NCBI GenBank assembly: GCA_018398805.1
Contig: JAGFBZ010000860.1
Span: 601,501 to 665,500 of the forward strand
Direction: 5' to 3'
DNA from: Hirundichthys speculiger
Taxonomy: Eukaryota; Chordata; Actinopteri; Beloniformes; Exocoetidae
Length of the DNA: 64,000 bases
Position 1 is the stretch's first letter. Each line of letters starts with the position of its first letter. This document shows, piece after piece, positions 1 to 11,478 of the stretch. Made by a program: the position numbers and the translations under genes. Below the pieces are notes generated by a model. The model ran no database searches. It was not told the DNA's origin and worked only from the letters and a program-made list of their open reading frames with translations.

Positions 1-23
1 CCCAAAGGCCAGGATGGCATTTT
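1..23 (-). CDS. gfra4: GFRA4-like receptor, exon F (partial, cut by window start)
   Basis: Read on the minus strand, a pyrimidine-containing tract ending in TTGTGTTGCAG (AG at 25-24) is followed by AA AAT GCC ATC CTG GCC TTT GGG. Joined to the single A that ends exon E, this gives K-N-A-I-L-A-F-G. In GFRA1/2 the segment after the third cysteine-rich domain reads NAIQAFGNG, so position, phase and residues all agree. The exon continues past the window edge, where the rest of the linker and the C-terminal GPI-anchor signal should lie. It is too short to be seen as an open frame by itself; the call rests on phase continuity with exon E 31 kb away and on the family motif. Confidence 0.85.
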
Positions 24-1166
24 CTGCAACACAAGAGCCACAGGGGTCATTTCTCTCTCCTTCGTTTTCCTGTTTTTCTTTTAATTTAAAAAAAAATGAT
101 ACATATCATTTTTAAAAACTCCTGAGAGATGCTGTTCACTTTAAAAGCACTTGGCTCACCTCCACGTGAGTCATGCCTGTTCTCTAGCATGACTCTTGAC
201 TCAGATCGATCTCTTAATAAACACATACTGGGACACAGTAACTCGAACAGATCACGGCCCAAATACAAATGTCATTGGCCTGCTGAGCAACCGAACCAAA
301 AACCGTATGAGCTGCTACGTGACTTTGCACAGCAGGCTTGGAAATGCGTATTTGCTCTTTTCTGCTCATTGGATGTCAAACATAAGCAGCTTAAGAGAAA
401 AATAAAAATGCAGACCTCTGAAGCGAGATACTTCAGGTTTTTCAAATTTGCACATCTTAAAGTCTCTCGGGTGCACTGACGCGTAGCACGCGGTGTGTAA
501 TTCATACCTGAGCTGTGGGCTCAATTCTGCGTATTATTCCCGAGGGAGACAAAGTACCACCGTCCACATTATACAAGACAAAGAGATGCTTTGTGAGCGA
601 GAATTCATTTCTTCGTATTGAATGTAAACACGCAGGGAAAGCTTGTCATTCCGGTAAAATATAAGTGCCTGTGTCATGGACAGTTCGACGCTTCACTTTT
701 AATTATATACATCTCGGCTGCGGTAAGCGAGAGCCCCACACAATGGTGAAAAGTTTTACGTGTTATTTTATCTGGTGTCAAGCGGAAAGCAAAGACAAAT
801 AGAAAGTTTAATACACAAAGATTAATACAAGGCTTGATATGCCATACAGAATATTTAATCGGCCGATGGTACACAGTTGTTCTCAACACCACACAGGTGC
901 TGTTGGGGTGGGGGGGGCTGTCTTGCATTCTTCCTTTGGTGATTCTCTTCCAGATGTCCTGCAGCTTTAAATCACAAGTCCAGACACTGTTGATTGTCTC
1001 AGTCCAGGAGCCAAAAACGTCATTCAAATGTGTTTATCTGAGATGCCTCCCACATCTCAGGAGCCAGGAGGGTCAGAGGGGTCCAGCAAACTGCACCCAA
1101 ACAGCAAGCATCCAAATACAAAATCTGAGGTTTAGAAATCTGAGAGCCAGGATGTCCATCCTGGAG

Positions 1167-2286
1167 TAGGCATGTAACGATATAGAAAACTTGATATCTC
1201 GATTATAGTGTCCAAATTATCACGGTTTACGATATTATCGCGGTATTCTTCATTGCTTTACAAATGTCCAAAAAACACATACATTTAAATAATTTCACAA
1301 AATCTTGTGATTTTCTTGTCATACTAAAACATCAGAAGCCAAAATTTTATCAAAATGAAACTTTCACATTAAAAGGGCAAACAACTGGCACAGAAAGAGG
1401 TTTTATTTCAAATGAACAAAATAAATAACAGGAACAAAGCTAATTTGTCTGGTGCAAATTTAAATAAACACTTTAACAACCATAGTAGGTCAAAATATGC
1501 AAACAATTATCAGGAACAAAAATTATAGTGCAAGTTCAAATGTAATAAACTTTGGACTTTAAGCTGAACCTAAAATACGTATAAATGTGCAAATAAAGAA
1601 ACAGTTGTATAGGAGCCAAATATGTTGTTATGAATTGTAGTTCACTCTGTGTGTCTGTGGGTGTCGCTGTGTTACCTGAGGGTCAGGTATAAAGGTAGCT
1701 GCCTGTTATTGGTTAGCTGTTTGACCCGGAAGGGCAAAAGGTTTTTGACCGCTGTGGCGCTAACTGCCGGCGTTATGGTTTTCGGATCAGTTAATGGAAT
1801 AAATTAATATTTAACTGCATCAGAAGAACATCGTTCTGGTCCTTTTTCGATCAACACGCAACGGTAACGTTTACGAAATGTGAGTTAGCGAAGCGCGTCA
1901 ACCAGGTTACTCTTGGTCAAACATCTCAGAAGCTTGAAGCATTAGCCTTAGCTCCTTCAAGTTGCTTGTACAAATTACAATAAAATGTAAACAAGTGCTC
2001 TGCAGACAGGATCATTGTCCTCCACCAGTTGTCTCTCTGCATTCTTAAAGAAAAAAAACCAATATGCTCAGACCTTGGATTTCGTCATTTTAGCGGGTTG
2101 GTAAATGTCCTGCGTGCTATCACCACTTTCCTTCATGATTACGTTACGATGCCGATGTTACAAGCTACATTTTCATGTGAAATACGTTGCTAGTCGCTCA
2201 CAGACTTGAACGAGGCTGATATTACATATCCTGGTAATTAACCGCGATAATGAGATGAAGTCAAACATAAATGGTAATAGTTATCG
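1167..2286 (+). mobile_element. hAT-type non-autonomous element, 3' truncated
   Basis: The element begins TAGGCATGTAACGATAT and is homologous over most of its length to the complete copy at 41427-42241, which has TIRs of the type TAGGGATG...CATCCCTA and an 8-bp target duplication. This copy loses similarity after GTTATCG at about 2286, so its right end is missing. It keeps internal sequence (about 1275-1375 and 1855-2090) that is deleted in the other copy. Both copies share a stretch with a TATAAAGG box, followed about 120 bp later by AATAAA-like signals (about 1625-1850), which could be a captured LTR or promoter. No transposase is visible. Confidence 0.7.
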
Positions 2287-2786
2287 TTTTTCCAACCTTC
2301 CTGCCGGTTCTCAACATCAAGGCTGCATCCAAAATCTGCCTCGCAGCAGCGAGTCACTGTCAAATGTCAGAATTTGCAGCAACGTGGATTTTTCAAAGGC
2401 CGAGAGAAACACCAGCGTCACTGAGCCAGAGTTGCTCATGCGAGCGGTACAAATAGGAGCAAATAAAAACTTTGATCGATGGCAACAATATAAGCACAGG
2501 GGTGTGTGTCAAACTACGACAAGCAGGAGGCAACAGGTGGCTGTCGTGCTCAAGAAGAAAGTCAAATAAAGTTGAGGTTTAACCAAAGTGGGAGTTAAGA
2601 GGAGACAATTTGAAAGCATCATCAACCGAGGAAAGTTTTGATTTTTTTTTGGCAGGATTTCACTTTGTTTAAAAAGGTGGAGTGTATCGATGGGAATGTC
2701 ACACAGGAGCCTCAAACCACGGAGCAGATATGTTACCTCATCTCGTCGAGCCCCCCCCATCACCTCTGATAACTCCTTTTCCCCTT

Positions 2787-3423
2787 GTCCCCCGCAAAAA
2801 TCAAAATACGTGAACTGGAGCCGGAGCCCCCCGAGCCTAAACAATGTGTTTTAAATATGTTTAAAAACCGCAAAAGAGTAGCAAGACACTGCAGCGAAAC
2901 AAGACAAAAGCTCAACTGTGGTCTTTCTGTTTCCTTCACAGCCTCTGGTCTCTGAACCGTAGTAAAGAAACTGCTGGTATTGTGCTATTTTTGGCTCGTA
3001 ATTAGCGGCTAACACGCTAACAACAACAAAAGAAAAAGTCCAGTTTTCTCTGGATGGAACGAGCACTTTATTCTGGCACTGCAGGAACTTGTAACATCAC
3101 ACAGGTTGTATTGTTGGGCTCCTGTCGGTTAACAGAGAATGTAAATCTATACACGCTGGGCTGCTGTTGATGCTCACTCCACTTTTCATCTAACCCCGTT
3201 TTTGTTCTGCTGTCCCACGACACACACACTACATTACCCATAAGGCCACACCATTACCCATAAGGCTACCTTCATAAAGGGGCCAGGCTGGCTCACATTT
3301 CTTCGCTGTGAGAGAACGTGCACAACATCCTGTGATGTTTCCACGATTTTTTCTTGATTTTTTATTATATTATATATTTCTGAAACCGCGGAACTTAAAG
3401 CACGAGTTGGCGAGGGATCACTG
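2787..3423 (-). mobile_element. pogo/Tigger-like MITE, copy 1 (one end missing)
   Basis: This is the same family as the copies at 18444, 24058, 52895 and 61435. The right end is intact: GGGATCACTG followed by TA at 3424-3425. The left end lacks the CAGTGATCCCTTATT terminus and starts in the CCCCGCAAAAATCAAAATACG part. Termini of the CAGTGATCCCT type with a TA target are typical of pogo/Tigger elements of the Tc1/mariner superfamily. A frame of about 70 codons on the minus strand (3066-2851) is shared with the other copies (see findings). No transposase is present. Confidence 0.8.
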
Positions 3424-4773
3424 TAGTTCCTTTCTCGCAGGAGACATTTTTAGTCAAAGAACCTGCTTTACTCAGCAGAGACAAAAAATCCAAAGGGTTA
3501 CTTTCAGTGGATCAAGGTGCACGTGCATGTCGGCTCACGTGCACAGCTGTCACAGCGCAGAACAGGAAAGGTTGTATTTGACATTATCGCCGTGCAAGTC
3601 TTCCTCCTGCTGCCAGGACAGCTCTGTCCAGTCAGCGCGTGGACAGTGGACAGGGGACATCTGAGCGTCCTGGAGGGGTCTGCTGCAGATTCTTTGTGCC
3701 CCGCCAGCTGGGGGTTTGATGGACCGGGTTTGATGGACCGGGCTTGCTCCCCGCTGATGGCTTCAGACTGGGCTCTGGGGAACTGGAGAATGGTGGAAAA
3801 CCTCCAAATCTCCACGAACCAAGTTTTCCCAACAGAGCACTGCATTACAAGATGAGCAGTCTTGTTTTTCCTGTCATTGATTTTAATGTTACGGCTGATC
3901 TGGGACATGTGGCTCAGCGCAGTAAAATACCGGGCCTTCAGGATGAATTCCCCGGGAGGAAAAATGATCTCCGTTTATTTTTACATGTGCAACCATTCAG
4001 CTAAATAGTATCTGAACCGGATTTAATCTTGTGCTCCTTTTTCAGAGTTAAAAATGGGATTTTCTTGATGCCATGATGTAAATTCATTTGAAAAGCCAAT
4101 TCATTTTCAATACAACATCACAGCTCTCGCAGTTGATTCTGTTTAACATCTCACACTGAAGTGATGAAGTGATGACATCTTTTTTTTTATGAAGTTCATC
4201 CCCACATCTCAGCAATCCCAGGGCCCTTTAGCCACAAATGTCTTCAAACTAACTGTTCACATGCAGAAACTATGTTTGTACCACAGCTAAACAGAGAAAA
4301 GAGACAGGAAAGAAAAAGCCGATGTGGAGTTTAGACGCTCCCCGGGGGAAGTACAGAAAAAGAGATCTCTCCTATTTGTTCGTCTCGGCTCTGGAACCAT
4401 CAGCGGAACAAAAACTGCTGAATGGAAAAAGGAACAGAAGCAGTCGAAGGACCCTGTGGAGTTTAACGAGAAACGGGAAGATTCCAAATAAAAGACAAAA
4501 AAAAAAATCCCTAAAACAACACACAGACATCAGTTGTCATCAGTGCAGCATCACCGCAGCATCAGCGCAGCGCTGCAGTCGATCTGATCTGACAACAGTG
4601 CAAGAGACGCCGCACTCATTTATATATTAGAACAGTGGTTCTCAAAACTTTAATCCTGCGTACCACCTGAGAAACTGTTCAGCTCTCTGAGTACCACCAT
4701 GATGACCAGTTTTAAAATATAGCCACATATGCCTTCTCAATTAGCTTTAAACACATGGGAGAGATGTTTATTA

Positions 4774-5190
4774 CCTCCGCCAAGGAGGTTATGTTTTTGC
4801 TGGCGTTTATCTGTCTGTCTGTGTTCAAGATAACTCAAAACGTTATGGATGGATTTTGATGAAATTTTCAGGAGTTGTCAGAAATGTGAAAAGGAACAAC
4901 TGATTTCATTTTGGGTGTGATCTGGAAGAAATCCTGGATTCTGGATCACTTTCAAATTTTCGATAACATTGCGATCAATGGGGCTGAAAATTTTGTTTCT
5001 CAACATCTCCGTTAATTATTGCCCAAAACTAATGAAATTTGACTCAGGAATTGACAATGGGAACTTCTATCAAATTTCAATGGCTGATCAGGATCTGATC
5101 TAGAACGCGGATTTTATCACAATCTGTAAATCGCTATATGGGAGAACTGTTGTGCTTGGTGGAGGTCTGCGCTCTCCGAGTGCTTTTCTA
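4774..5190 (+). repeat. Interspersed repeat with CCTCCGCCAAGGAGG terminus, copy A
   Basis: The repeat starts with CCTCCGCCAAGGAGGTTATG and ends with GGTGGAGGTCTGCGCTCTCC and GAGTGCTTTTCTA. Partial inverted copies lie at 27962-28208 and 35489-36081. The terminal CCTCCGCC/GGTGGAGG pairing suggests a DNA transposon-like element. I recognise it as a common animal interspersed repeat but cannot name its class. No coding sequence is present. Confidence 0.7.
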
Positions 5191-5438
5191 CGTCCTTATT
5201 GTGGTTATTTATTGTTGCCTGAATTGTTACTTTACTGAATCAGACATTTACAACTCTGTCCAACAATTCTCACATACTCATACTCTCATACAGAGCAAAA
5301 TGAACACACTCAAAAGTTGTTACATCTGCACTGCAACTGAATATGCAGTATTTTTATACGACAATTTTAATTATTTGAAGCTACACATTTTGTTTGAGAC
5401 ATATTTATAATGCATTGTATGTTTCTGATTTTTTTTAA

Positions 5439-5845
5439 AGGTGGGGTAGGTGTTCTTTGAAAAAACGGTCCCAGCAATCCAACTCAAGTGAGATTTTGAA
5501 AATATACACTCCCTCCCTCCTCCCAAAGGCTCCGCCTCCTCCTCTTCAGCCCACCCCTCGAAACCACGCCTTCACACGATTCACGACTACATGAACCGCA
5601 GGGAGGGAGGGAGGGGTGGGGGGGAATGCATTGATATTTGATGGACGTATTAGGCAGCCAAAACATAGTAATGATGATCACTATTTTGATTGGTCAGAGT
5701 TTTTCTCTGATTATACCCTCTAGACCAGACCAAAACATTTCGTTTATTTTGCAAACATTTTATTTCAGTGGGTGCAATGGGAATGTGAAAAGGTTTTCAG
5801 GCAATATTGTAAAAAGTGCTGCAAAAAAAAACACCTACCCCACCT
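5439..5845 (+). mobile_element. TTAA-type MITE (piggyBac/Kolobok class), copy 1
   Basis: Inverted ends AGGTGGGGTAGGTGTT and AACACCTACCCCACCT are flanked on both sides by TTAA (5435-5438 and 5846-5849). Length is 407 bp. A second copy of 408 bp in the opposite orientation, also flanked by TTAA, lies at 40943-41350. TTAA duplication is characteristic of piggyBac and Kolobok transposons; the sequence alone does not say which. It is nested in the hAT element 4633-5954. Confidence 0.85.
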
Positions 5846-7787
5846 TTAAGTGAAAATGTGGAAAAAATGTGGAAAGTCATGATGTTCCCTGGATACCACC
5901 AGAGAGCGCTCATGTACCACCAGTGGGACGCGTACCTCAGTTTGCGCACCACTGTATCAGAATAAAAACAAACAATAATATTAAATCACCACAATACGCC
6001 CTAGAGTTAAAAATGCTCCCAAACATCTTCTAAGTTATTTCCAAAATATCTGGCCAGGATCTAAAATGAACTCTTTGAATCTAATCTGGTTGCAGTTGTT
6101 GGTGCAACTACATTTTTCTGGACATCTGCATGTATAGAAGCAAACACAAGTGAATCGAGCAACACGTATGAACCAAAACTCCCCCCGTGAACGCTGATGA
6201 GTCAGAACGGTGAGCTGTGAAGCCTGCAATTCTTCCACTGAAGATCTTTACGTTTTGTTTAAATCCATGCCTTGAGTTAGCTGCACCTGGGATTAAAGCT
6301 GCACACACAATGTTTAATTAACTTCACACACAATGATTGACTTTAAACCAGGATCAAAATGGCATAAATTATGCTGCAGGACCTGCACATTTTCACTCGG
6401 TGAAAACCAAGGACGTGCACTCGCAGATGCTCTCAACCCAGCAGGACTTTCCCTTCAGCAAAACACGAGCGCCTCAAAGGATCAAAAGCAGCAGAGCGCC
6501 GACACGTAAAGTTCTTTACCGCACTAATCAGATCGTTTTTGAAACGTTAGGAATGAATAAGGGTACCAGAGAGAAGAGACGTACAAAAAAAGGGAAAAGT
6601 ATTTTCACAGAGGGCAGATGTGGTCTGAGTTGCAGACTGCAGTGAGGAAAGAGTGGGGAGGGAGCTGCTGATTGGACAGAACAAGTGAGTTCACGGATTG
6701 GTGTGGCTGGTTGTTGCTAGAGGAGGAGGAGAAAGACACGACACCGGACAGAGCAGATGTCTGCTGTTAACTACCTGAGAGCACGGCTACCTCTGTGTAG
6801 CAGTGGAAACAGTCAGGCAACAGAGCTGAATAATTCTTTCAAATCATCAAATGGCAGCGATGCTAAACGGATTTGGATTTGCCAGCTGACGTTGGCGCCG
6901 TTCGACAAACGCAGCTACAACCTGTGCTGTTTGTGAAATCATGGCGTTAAACTCCCCCAATCACTGGCACACAATGTAAAATGTCTTTGAAACCCATATT
7001 TTATTCACAGCATTAAAAAAAAAAAAAAAAATCAAACCATCTCAAGACAAGGAAAAAGTTATTTTGAATCCTCTCCTCTTCTAACAACGATCCTTTCACC
7101 TCTGGGAGCTGAGGAGACCAGAGGAACGCCGCCTCACCCTTGTCTGATACGGGGTTTTGACTTTGTCACTTTTTTCATTTCATGATTCACCAAACGTCAT
7201 CATTCAGCGAAAGGTCTGCAGACAGACCAGTTCAGCACCAGGACTCTTGTAATGGGTTCAACAAGCAGTTGAGCGTGGGCACGGTGAAAGATGTGAGGCC
7301 TTCCACGAAAGAGACATAGCCTGGATGGGACCATATTAGGGGTGCACGATAATTACCGGACCGATAATTATTGGCCTGATAACAGGGAATAATGACGTCA
7401 TCCCGATAGGTCCGATATCATGACAAATAGCCCCGATAACATATATATTTTTGTCAACACAGCAGTGCCTCGCTCCCTCTGAAAACCCCAAATAACAGGC
7501 AGTGAATGTTATGTTGAACTAATGTCGGCATAATCAGAAAAACAATTTCGCAATAAGGAAAAGTCAAGAATACCCCCCTCATGCCAGAAAACAACTCGTT
7601 AACTTGGTCATAATTTTGGTAGTTGCTGACTTGAATTGATATTCGCAGTATTTTCCCACATGTTACACATACAAAATAGAAAAATAGATAAGGCCAAAAG
7701 AACGACTAGCAAACGAGGGAACGGGGGAATTTACGTTACACCTTGAATGCAGCCTGCAGCACAGCGTGCTGATGAAAACAAACAACA

Positions 7788-7938
7788 TGGCGGCGATTAT
7801 ATGGAACTTCTTTAAAGTTTCTGAAGAAGATAGTTTGCTGGTTATTTGTGACAAATGCTCCAAGCGAATTCCATGAGGAGGAAAAAATATAGCACAAGTT
7901 TTAATATGTCAAACCTGATCAGCCATCTGAAACATAAC
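7788..7938 (+). pseudogene. BED zinc-finger part of hAT transposase (broken)
   Basis: The plus-strand frame beginning ATGGCGGCGATTATATGG encodes WNFFKVSEED, then ICDKC (the zinc-finger cysteine pair), an in-frame TGA that looks like a CpG decay of CGA, and then the serine/asparagine-rich segment ending in ISHLKHN with the histidine pair. This order (aromatic start, C-x2-C, H-x3-5-H) is that of a BED finger, the DNA-binding domain of many hAT transposases. The LTR retroelement interrupts just after the last histidine. It is non-functional: one stop, one 5.3-kb insertion and no catalytic domain. Confidence 0.75.
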
Positions 7939-8375
7939 TGTTAGGATTTAGAATTAACCATGTAGATTTTAACTTGTTAACTGAGAATTAGCATGAAGGA
8001 ATGCTGTGAGTTTCTCAGCTCAGGTTTACGACTTAATTACTGCATTATCCGCTCACCCCCATCACCAGTTTGAAGACCCCGGAACAACAGTTGTTGATTA
8101 ACTCAGACTGTGGGACAGTGACCATCTGGACAAAAGACCATAAAACCCAGAACACGCCTCCTCTAGATCCTTAAAGGAGGGACAGAATTTGATTTCTGTG
8201 TGCATTTCCTGACATCCTTGGTGGTGTCAAGAAGTGTACCATCGGCCGATTAAAATATTCTGCATGGCATAATAATTCTTTGTATACATGATTGTATTAA
8301 ATTCTTGATTGATCTTTGCTTCTAGATTTGTCATTTAGGCACCAGATAAAAGAACACGGAGATATAGTTTTTTCA
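7939..8375 (+). repeat. 5' LTR of the nested retroelement
   Basis: Starts TGTTAGGATTTAG and ends TTTTTTCA, 437 bp. Contains AATTCTTGATTGATC near the end and an ATTAAA-like signal at about 8306-8311, compatible with polyadenylation. It aligns without length change to 12833-13269. Confidence 0.9.
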
Positions 8376-8376
8376 A

Positions 8377-8390
8377 TGGTGACCCCGACG
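8377..8390 (+). promoter_or_regulatory. Primer binding site, tRNA-Trp type
   Basis: TGGTGACCCCGACG begins one base after the 5' LTR. This equals the first 14 bases of the known tRNA-Trp primer binding site used by avian leukosis-type retroviruses; the following bases (CTGGA) diverge. Position and sequence fit minus-strand priming of the LTR element. Confidence 0.8.
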
Positions 8391-8637
8391 CTGGATCTGG
8401 TCATCTTTAAAGTCTCTGGTTGTGAGATTTTATGACAGAACGCTGGGAGGTCGGGTCAGTAGTCCGCTGGCCAGCAAACGGTGAGAACTTTTGCAAATCT
8501 ATTATTGAAATTAAATTGGTTCTCTGACAGGATCTTCCTCACGTTCATAAATTTATGAATGATTTGAGTAACAACTATAGTTTGATAAAATTCATATTAC
8601 CTTTGTGTAATTTTTGGGCCATGCACAATATTTAAAT

Positions 8638-8951
8638 ACCAGGTCTGGGAGCTGGTATTGCGCACGAAAACCAGTATGGGACTGGCAGCTGAGAATTAGG
8701 TCAGGGACCTAAAATAGTACTATGAGGATGGTCGGGGACCTCCAGGCCTTGAAATATCTAGTCAGGGACTAGAGTCATTCTGGGAATGAATAGGCTTTGT
8801 TAAAGGGAGAGTGCACTAGAGGAATCAGTCGGGGACTGATGGAGAGAATGGCCGAGGTTTGTTAGGAAATCCAGCAGGGAGACTGGTCAGCTGAGAATCC
8901 AGTGTGGGACTGGTTGGGTATGGGACCTGTAAAATCAGTTGGGGACTGATT
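8638..8951 (+). other. Array of about ten short hairpins with GG(G) loops in the LTR-element leader
   Basis: Perfect inverted repeats with G-containing loops follow each other at 8638-8656, 8671-8685, 8696-8712, 8730-8740, 8757-8773, 8775-8789, 8824-8840, 8871-8886, 8899-8913 and 8933-8951. Examples are TTAGGTC-AGG-GACCTAA, TCTAGTC-AGG-GACTAGA, TCATTC-TGG-GAATGA and ATCAGTC-GGG-GACTGAT. Stems differ in sequence but stay paired while the loop keeps GG or GGG. They lie 250-560 bases after the primer binding site, where retroelements carry packaging and dimerisation structures. Function is inferred only. Confidence 0.7.
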
Positions 8952-9374
8952 AAGTAGGAATTGGTTAAGGAAACAGTACTGATTGATCAAGGTGGTACCG
9001 AAGAGTTATGGAAAATTTGAATGTGTGGGTGGTGTTTTCATCCGATTTGATAAATTAAACTGGGAGGCTGCAGTGTACTCTTCACGTTGTGGGCGGAATT
9101 CCTGCATTTGTCCCGGATCATCGGATGAATTTCTGTTGGGTTTTTTTGGGGGGGGTTGGATAGACGGGTTTTGTTTTCATTTAGGGTGATGTATTCAAAG
9201 CTGTTGAAGAATGACCAGACAAAGGCTGGGTTACCCTTAATGGTTAAACGTACAAAAAAAAAATCTTCTTAATCAAGTCTTTTATCTGGGATAATATTCA
9301 CAGTCGGATATATTGCGTGTATAATTTTGTTGTATATGTTTTATGTTTGTCTTTGTCTGTCGTAACTTGATACG

Positions 9375-9533
9375 ATGAGTGACAAGTGGTCAGAATGTAA
9401 ATCCGGTTCTCTTGGATCGGTACTTCATAAAACTCTATTGAGATGGTTGAAAAAGGTTCCTAGAGTGGAACATGACAAAGCCGAGGACAGATTTGTAATT
9501 CGGGTTCCGCTCGATCTAGTTGCGATGGTATAA
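9375..9533 (+). CDS. Short unrecognised ORF in the LTR element (possible gag start)
   Basis: This frame encodes 52 residues, ATG at 9375 and TAA at 9531-9533. The product is charged, with a Leu-Arg-Trp-Leu-Lys-Lys segment near residues 22-27 and many Lys/Glu/Asp. It is the first ATG frame of any note downstream of the hairpin leader, the place where gag would begin, so it may be a truncated matrix-like start or a cis-acting remnant. No family match can be claimed. It could equally be chance. Confidence 0.3.
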   Translation: MSDKWSECKSGSLGSVLHKTLLRWLKKVPRVEHDKAEDRFVIRVPLDLVAMV

Positions 9534-11358
9534 TGCAGTCAGCATTATTCTCCCCCTTCTTCTCAGCTCACCCAACAATCTTTTCACAGCCTCTGGGTCA
9601 ACGGTAGATGCTGCAGAAGATAATGGGTGACGTTTGGTGAATCCTGGTTCATCTTTTCACCTTATTTGGGTTTTATATTTGATGTGGGTGTTTGCTGAAT
9701 CTGTTTATCGAGATGTCTGGTCGGATAATGCTTTTGGTTTGGATCAGTATTTTGATAAGAGGCAGTGAGGGTGCTGTGGAGAGTTTACAGCAGGGGAGGA
9801 CATGTTTCGGCCCCCCTCTATTCCTTTAGTGAGATGGTTGAGTGCTCCTTGTCCTGCAGTTGTTAAAGGGGGGTTGAGAAGTTGGGAAATGTTTATTCAA
9901 TTACAGCAAGGTGTTTATAGGTGATTAAATTGAGAATGATGAAGTACGTATCACATGAAAATGGTAATATCTATGGTTTTGAAGATCTACAGATACATGC
10001 CATTATTGGGAATGGAAAATAAAACCTCTTTCTCATTCTGCACATCTCCTCCTTGGGCTTCTTTTTTTTTCCTCAGCCCCCTCCCTTCTCTTTTTTCTCA
10101 TGAGTTCCTCTTCATTCTTTTTGAGCTCTTCAAAGACCATGGTCCTTTTTTTTTATTTTGTTTTATTTTATTCTATTTTATTTTGTTTTTTTATTTTTGG
10201 TGTGTGTGTGTGTGATGGCCTATAAAGACAAAAATGACAATACTGGATATGACCCACGTTATATTCTGGTTGCTGACAGGACTAACTGTAAACTGACATG
10301 AGGTCAGGAACTGACAGAAAATGGACCTCTTTACCTGACAAAAGGACAAAAACTATGACTATACCCAATGACTTTATGTCTGTGGAGTCTGATGATTCCT
10401 CAGGCCAGGAATTATTATGAGGTATTATTGATTTGCTTTAACTTGGTATTATGATAATATTATGTGATATAGTATATAGATCATGATATAATGATGAAGT
10501 ATACCAGAAGGTTGGTGTACTAAGGTCGATATGTGGGAGAATTTTATTATATGTGTGTTTTTATACAATGTTTGATGCATGCTGATGTCAGTACTAACAC
10601 TTTTCTCTATAGCTGTGATGAGGTTTCTATTCTGTTTGACATGTTTTTGCATATTAATTCTGTGTTTCTTTTATTCTGTGGGATTGGATGTCATGGGTTT
10701 AATGTTATGCAGAGTCTCTCACTCATATTGGTTTCATATAAATATATAAGGGGTTTCTGATTAATAAATTGGCTGGTCAGGTGGCCTCAGTCTATTTTAC
10801 TCATACATATTTATTCGATACGGTGAATATAAAGGGGGATAGTATTGATTATTATAAATGATGCTTGAATGATGTGATAGGGTGGTTATGATTATTTTTG
10901 TGAACGGCGGTTAGCAGTTTAATTTTTTTTTGGGGGGGTTTGTCTAAATGCTGTTGGAATTTTGTGGGGTTAGTCGTGTTAGTGATTTTTGTTTTGGGAT
11001 TTATTTCCTGTGACGGATGGAGTTCTGTTTTTCTTAGACTTCTTGTGTTCTACACTTTTTGTTTTTTCTGCTGTAAGCAGTTAAACATTACAAGTCCTCT
11101 AAGTTAGTGGTCGCATTCAGTTTGTTTTTAGTGCCGTGGAAGGATGGAGAGATTTACGAATCGGGGAGGCTGTTAGTCAGAGGTCGTCTGACGTCTGCAG
11201 ACTCTGCTCCTGTTTCCTTCTTATGGCTTATTCTGGTCTCTGTGGATCTGGATTTCATGGTGACCCCTACACACATTTCCTCTGAAGACGAATCTTCAAC
11301 GCATTGGTCAAGAAAGATGTTGTTTCTAAAGATCTCAACTCTGCTGCTGCATGATCTA

Positions 11359-11478
11359 CAAAAGACATTGAAAGCGAGGTGGGCTCTCGCGTTGGACACA
11401 ATGGACTTGTTCGATGTCCAAAAGACATTGAAAGCGAGGTGGGCTCTCGCAGTGGACACAATGGACTTGTTCGGTGAA
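11359..11478 (+). repeat. 60-bp tandem duplication inside the LTR element
   Basis: Two adjacent 60-bp units share AAAGACATTGAAAGCGAGGT, GGGCTCTCGC and GGACACAATGGACTTGTTCG with only a few differences. The unit length is a multiple of three, so the surrounding open frame (11107-11586 on plus) stays open and contains a repeated 20-residue block. That frame matches no protein family I know. Confidence 0.85.

Larger units (their letters stand above)
4633..5954 (+). mobile_element. hAT-type element (CAGTGGTTCTCAAA termini) with two nested inserts
   Basis: The left end is CAGTGGTTCTCAAAAC and the right end is TTTGCGCACCACTG. The 8 bases outside are tattagaa (4625-4632) and tatcagaa (5955-5962), 7 of 8 identical, which is the hAT hallmark. 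Internal sequence near both ends repeats GTACCACC. The element has been entered by an unclassified repeat (4774-5190) and a TTAA-type MITE (5439-5845). Without these it would be about 500 bp and clearly non-autonomous. Confidence 0.85.
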
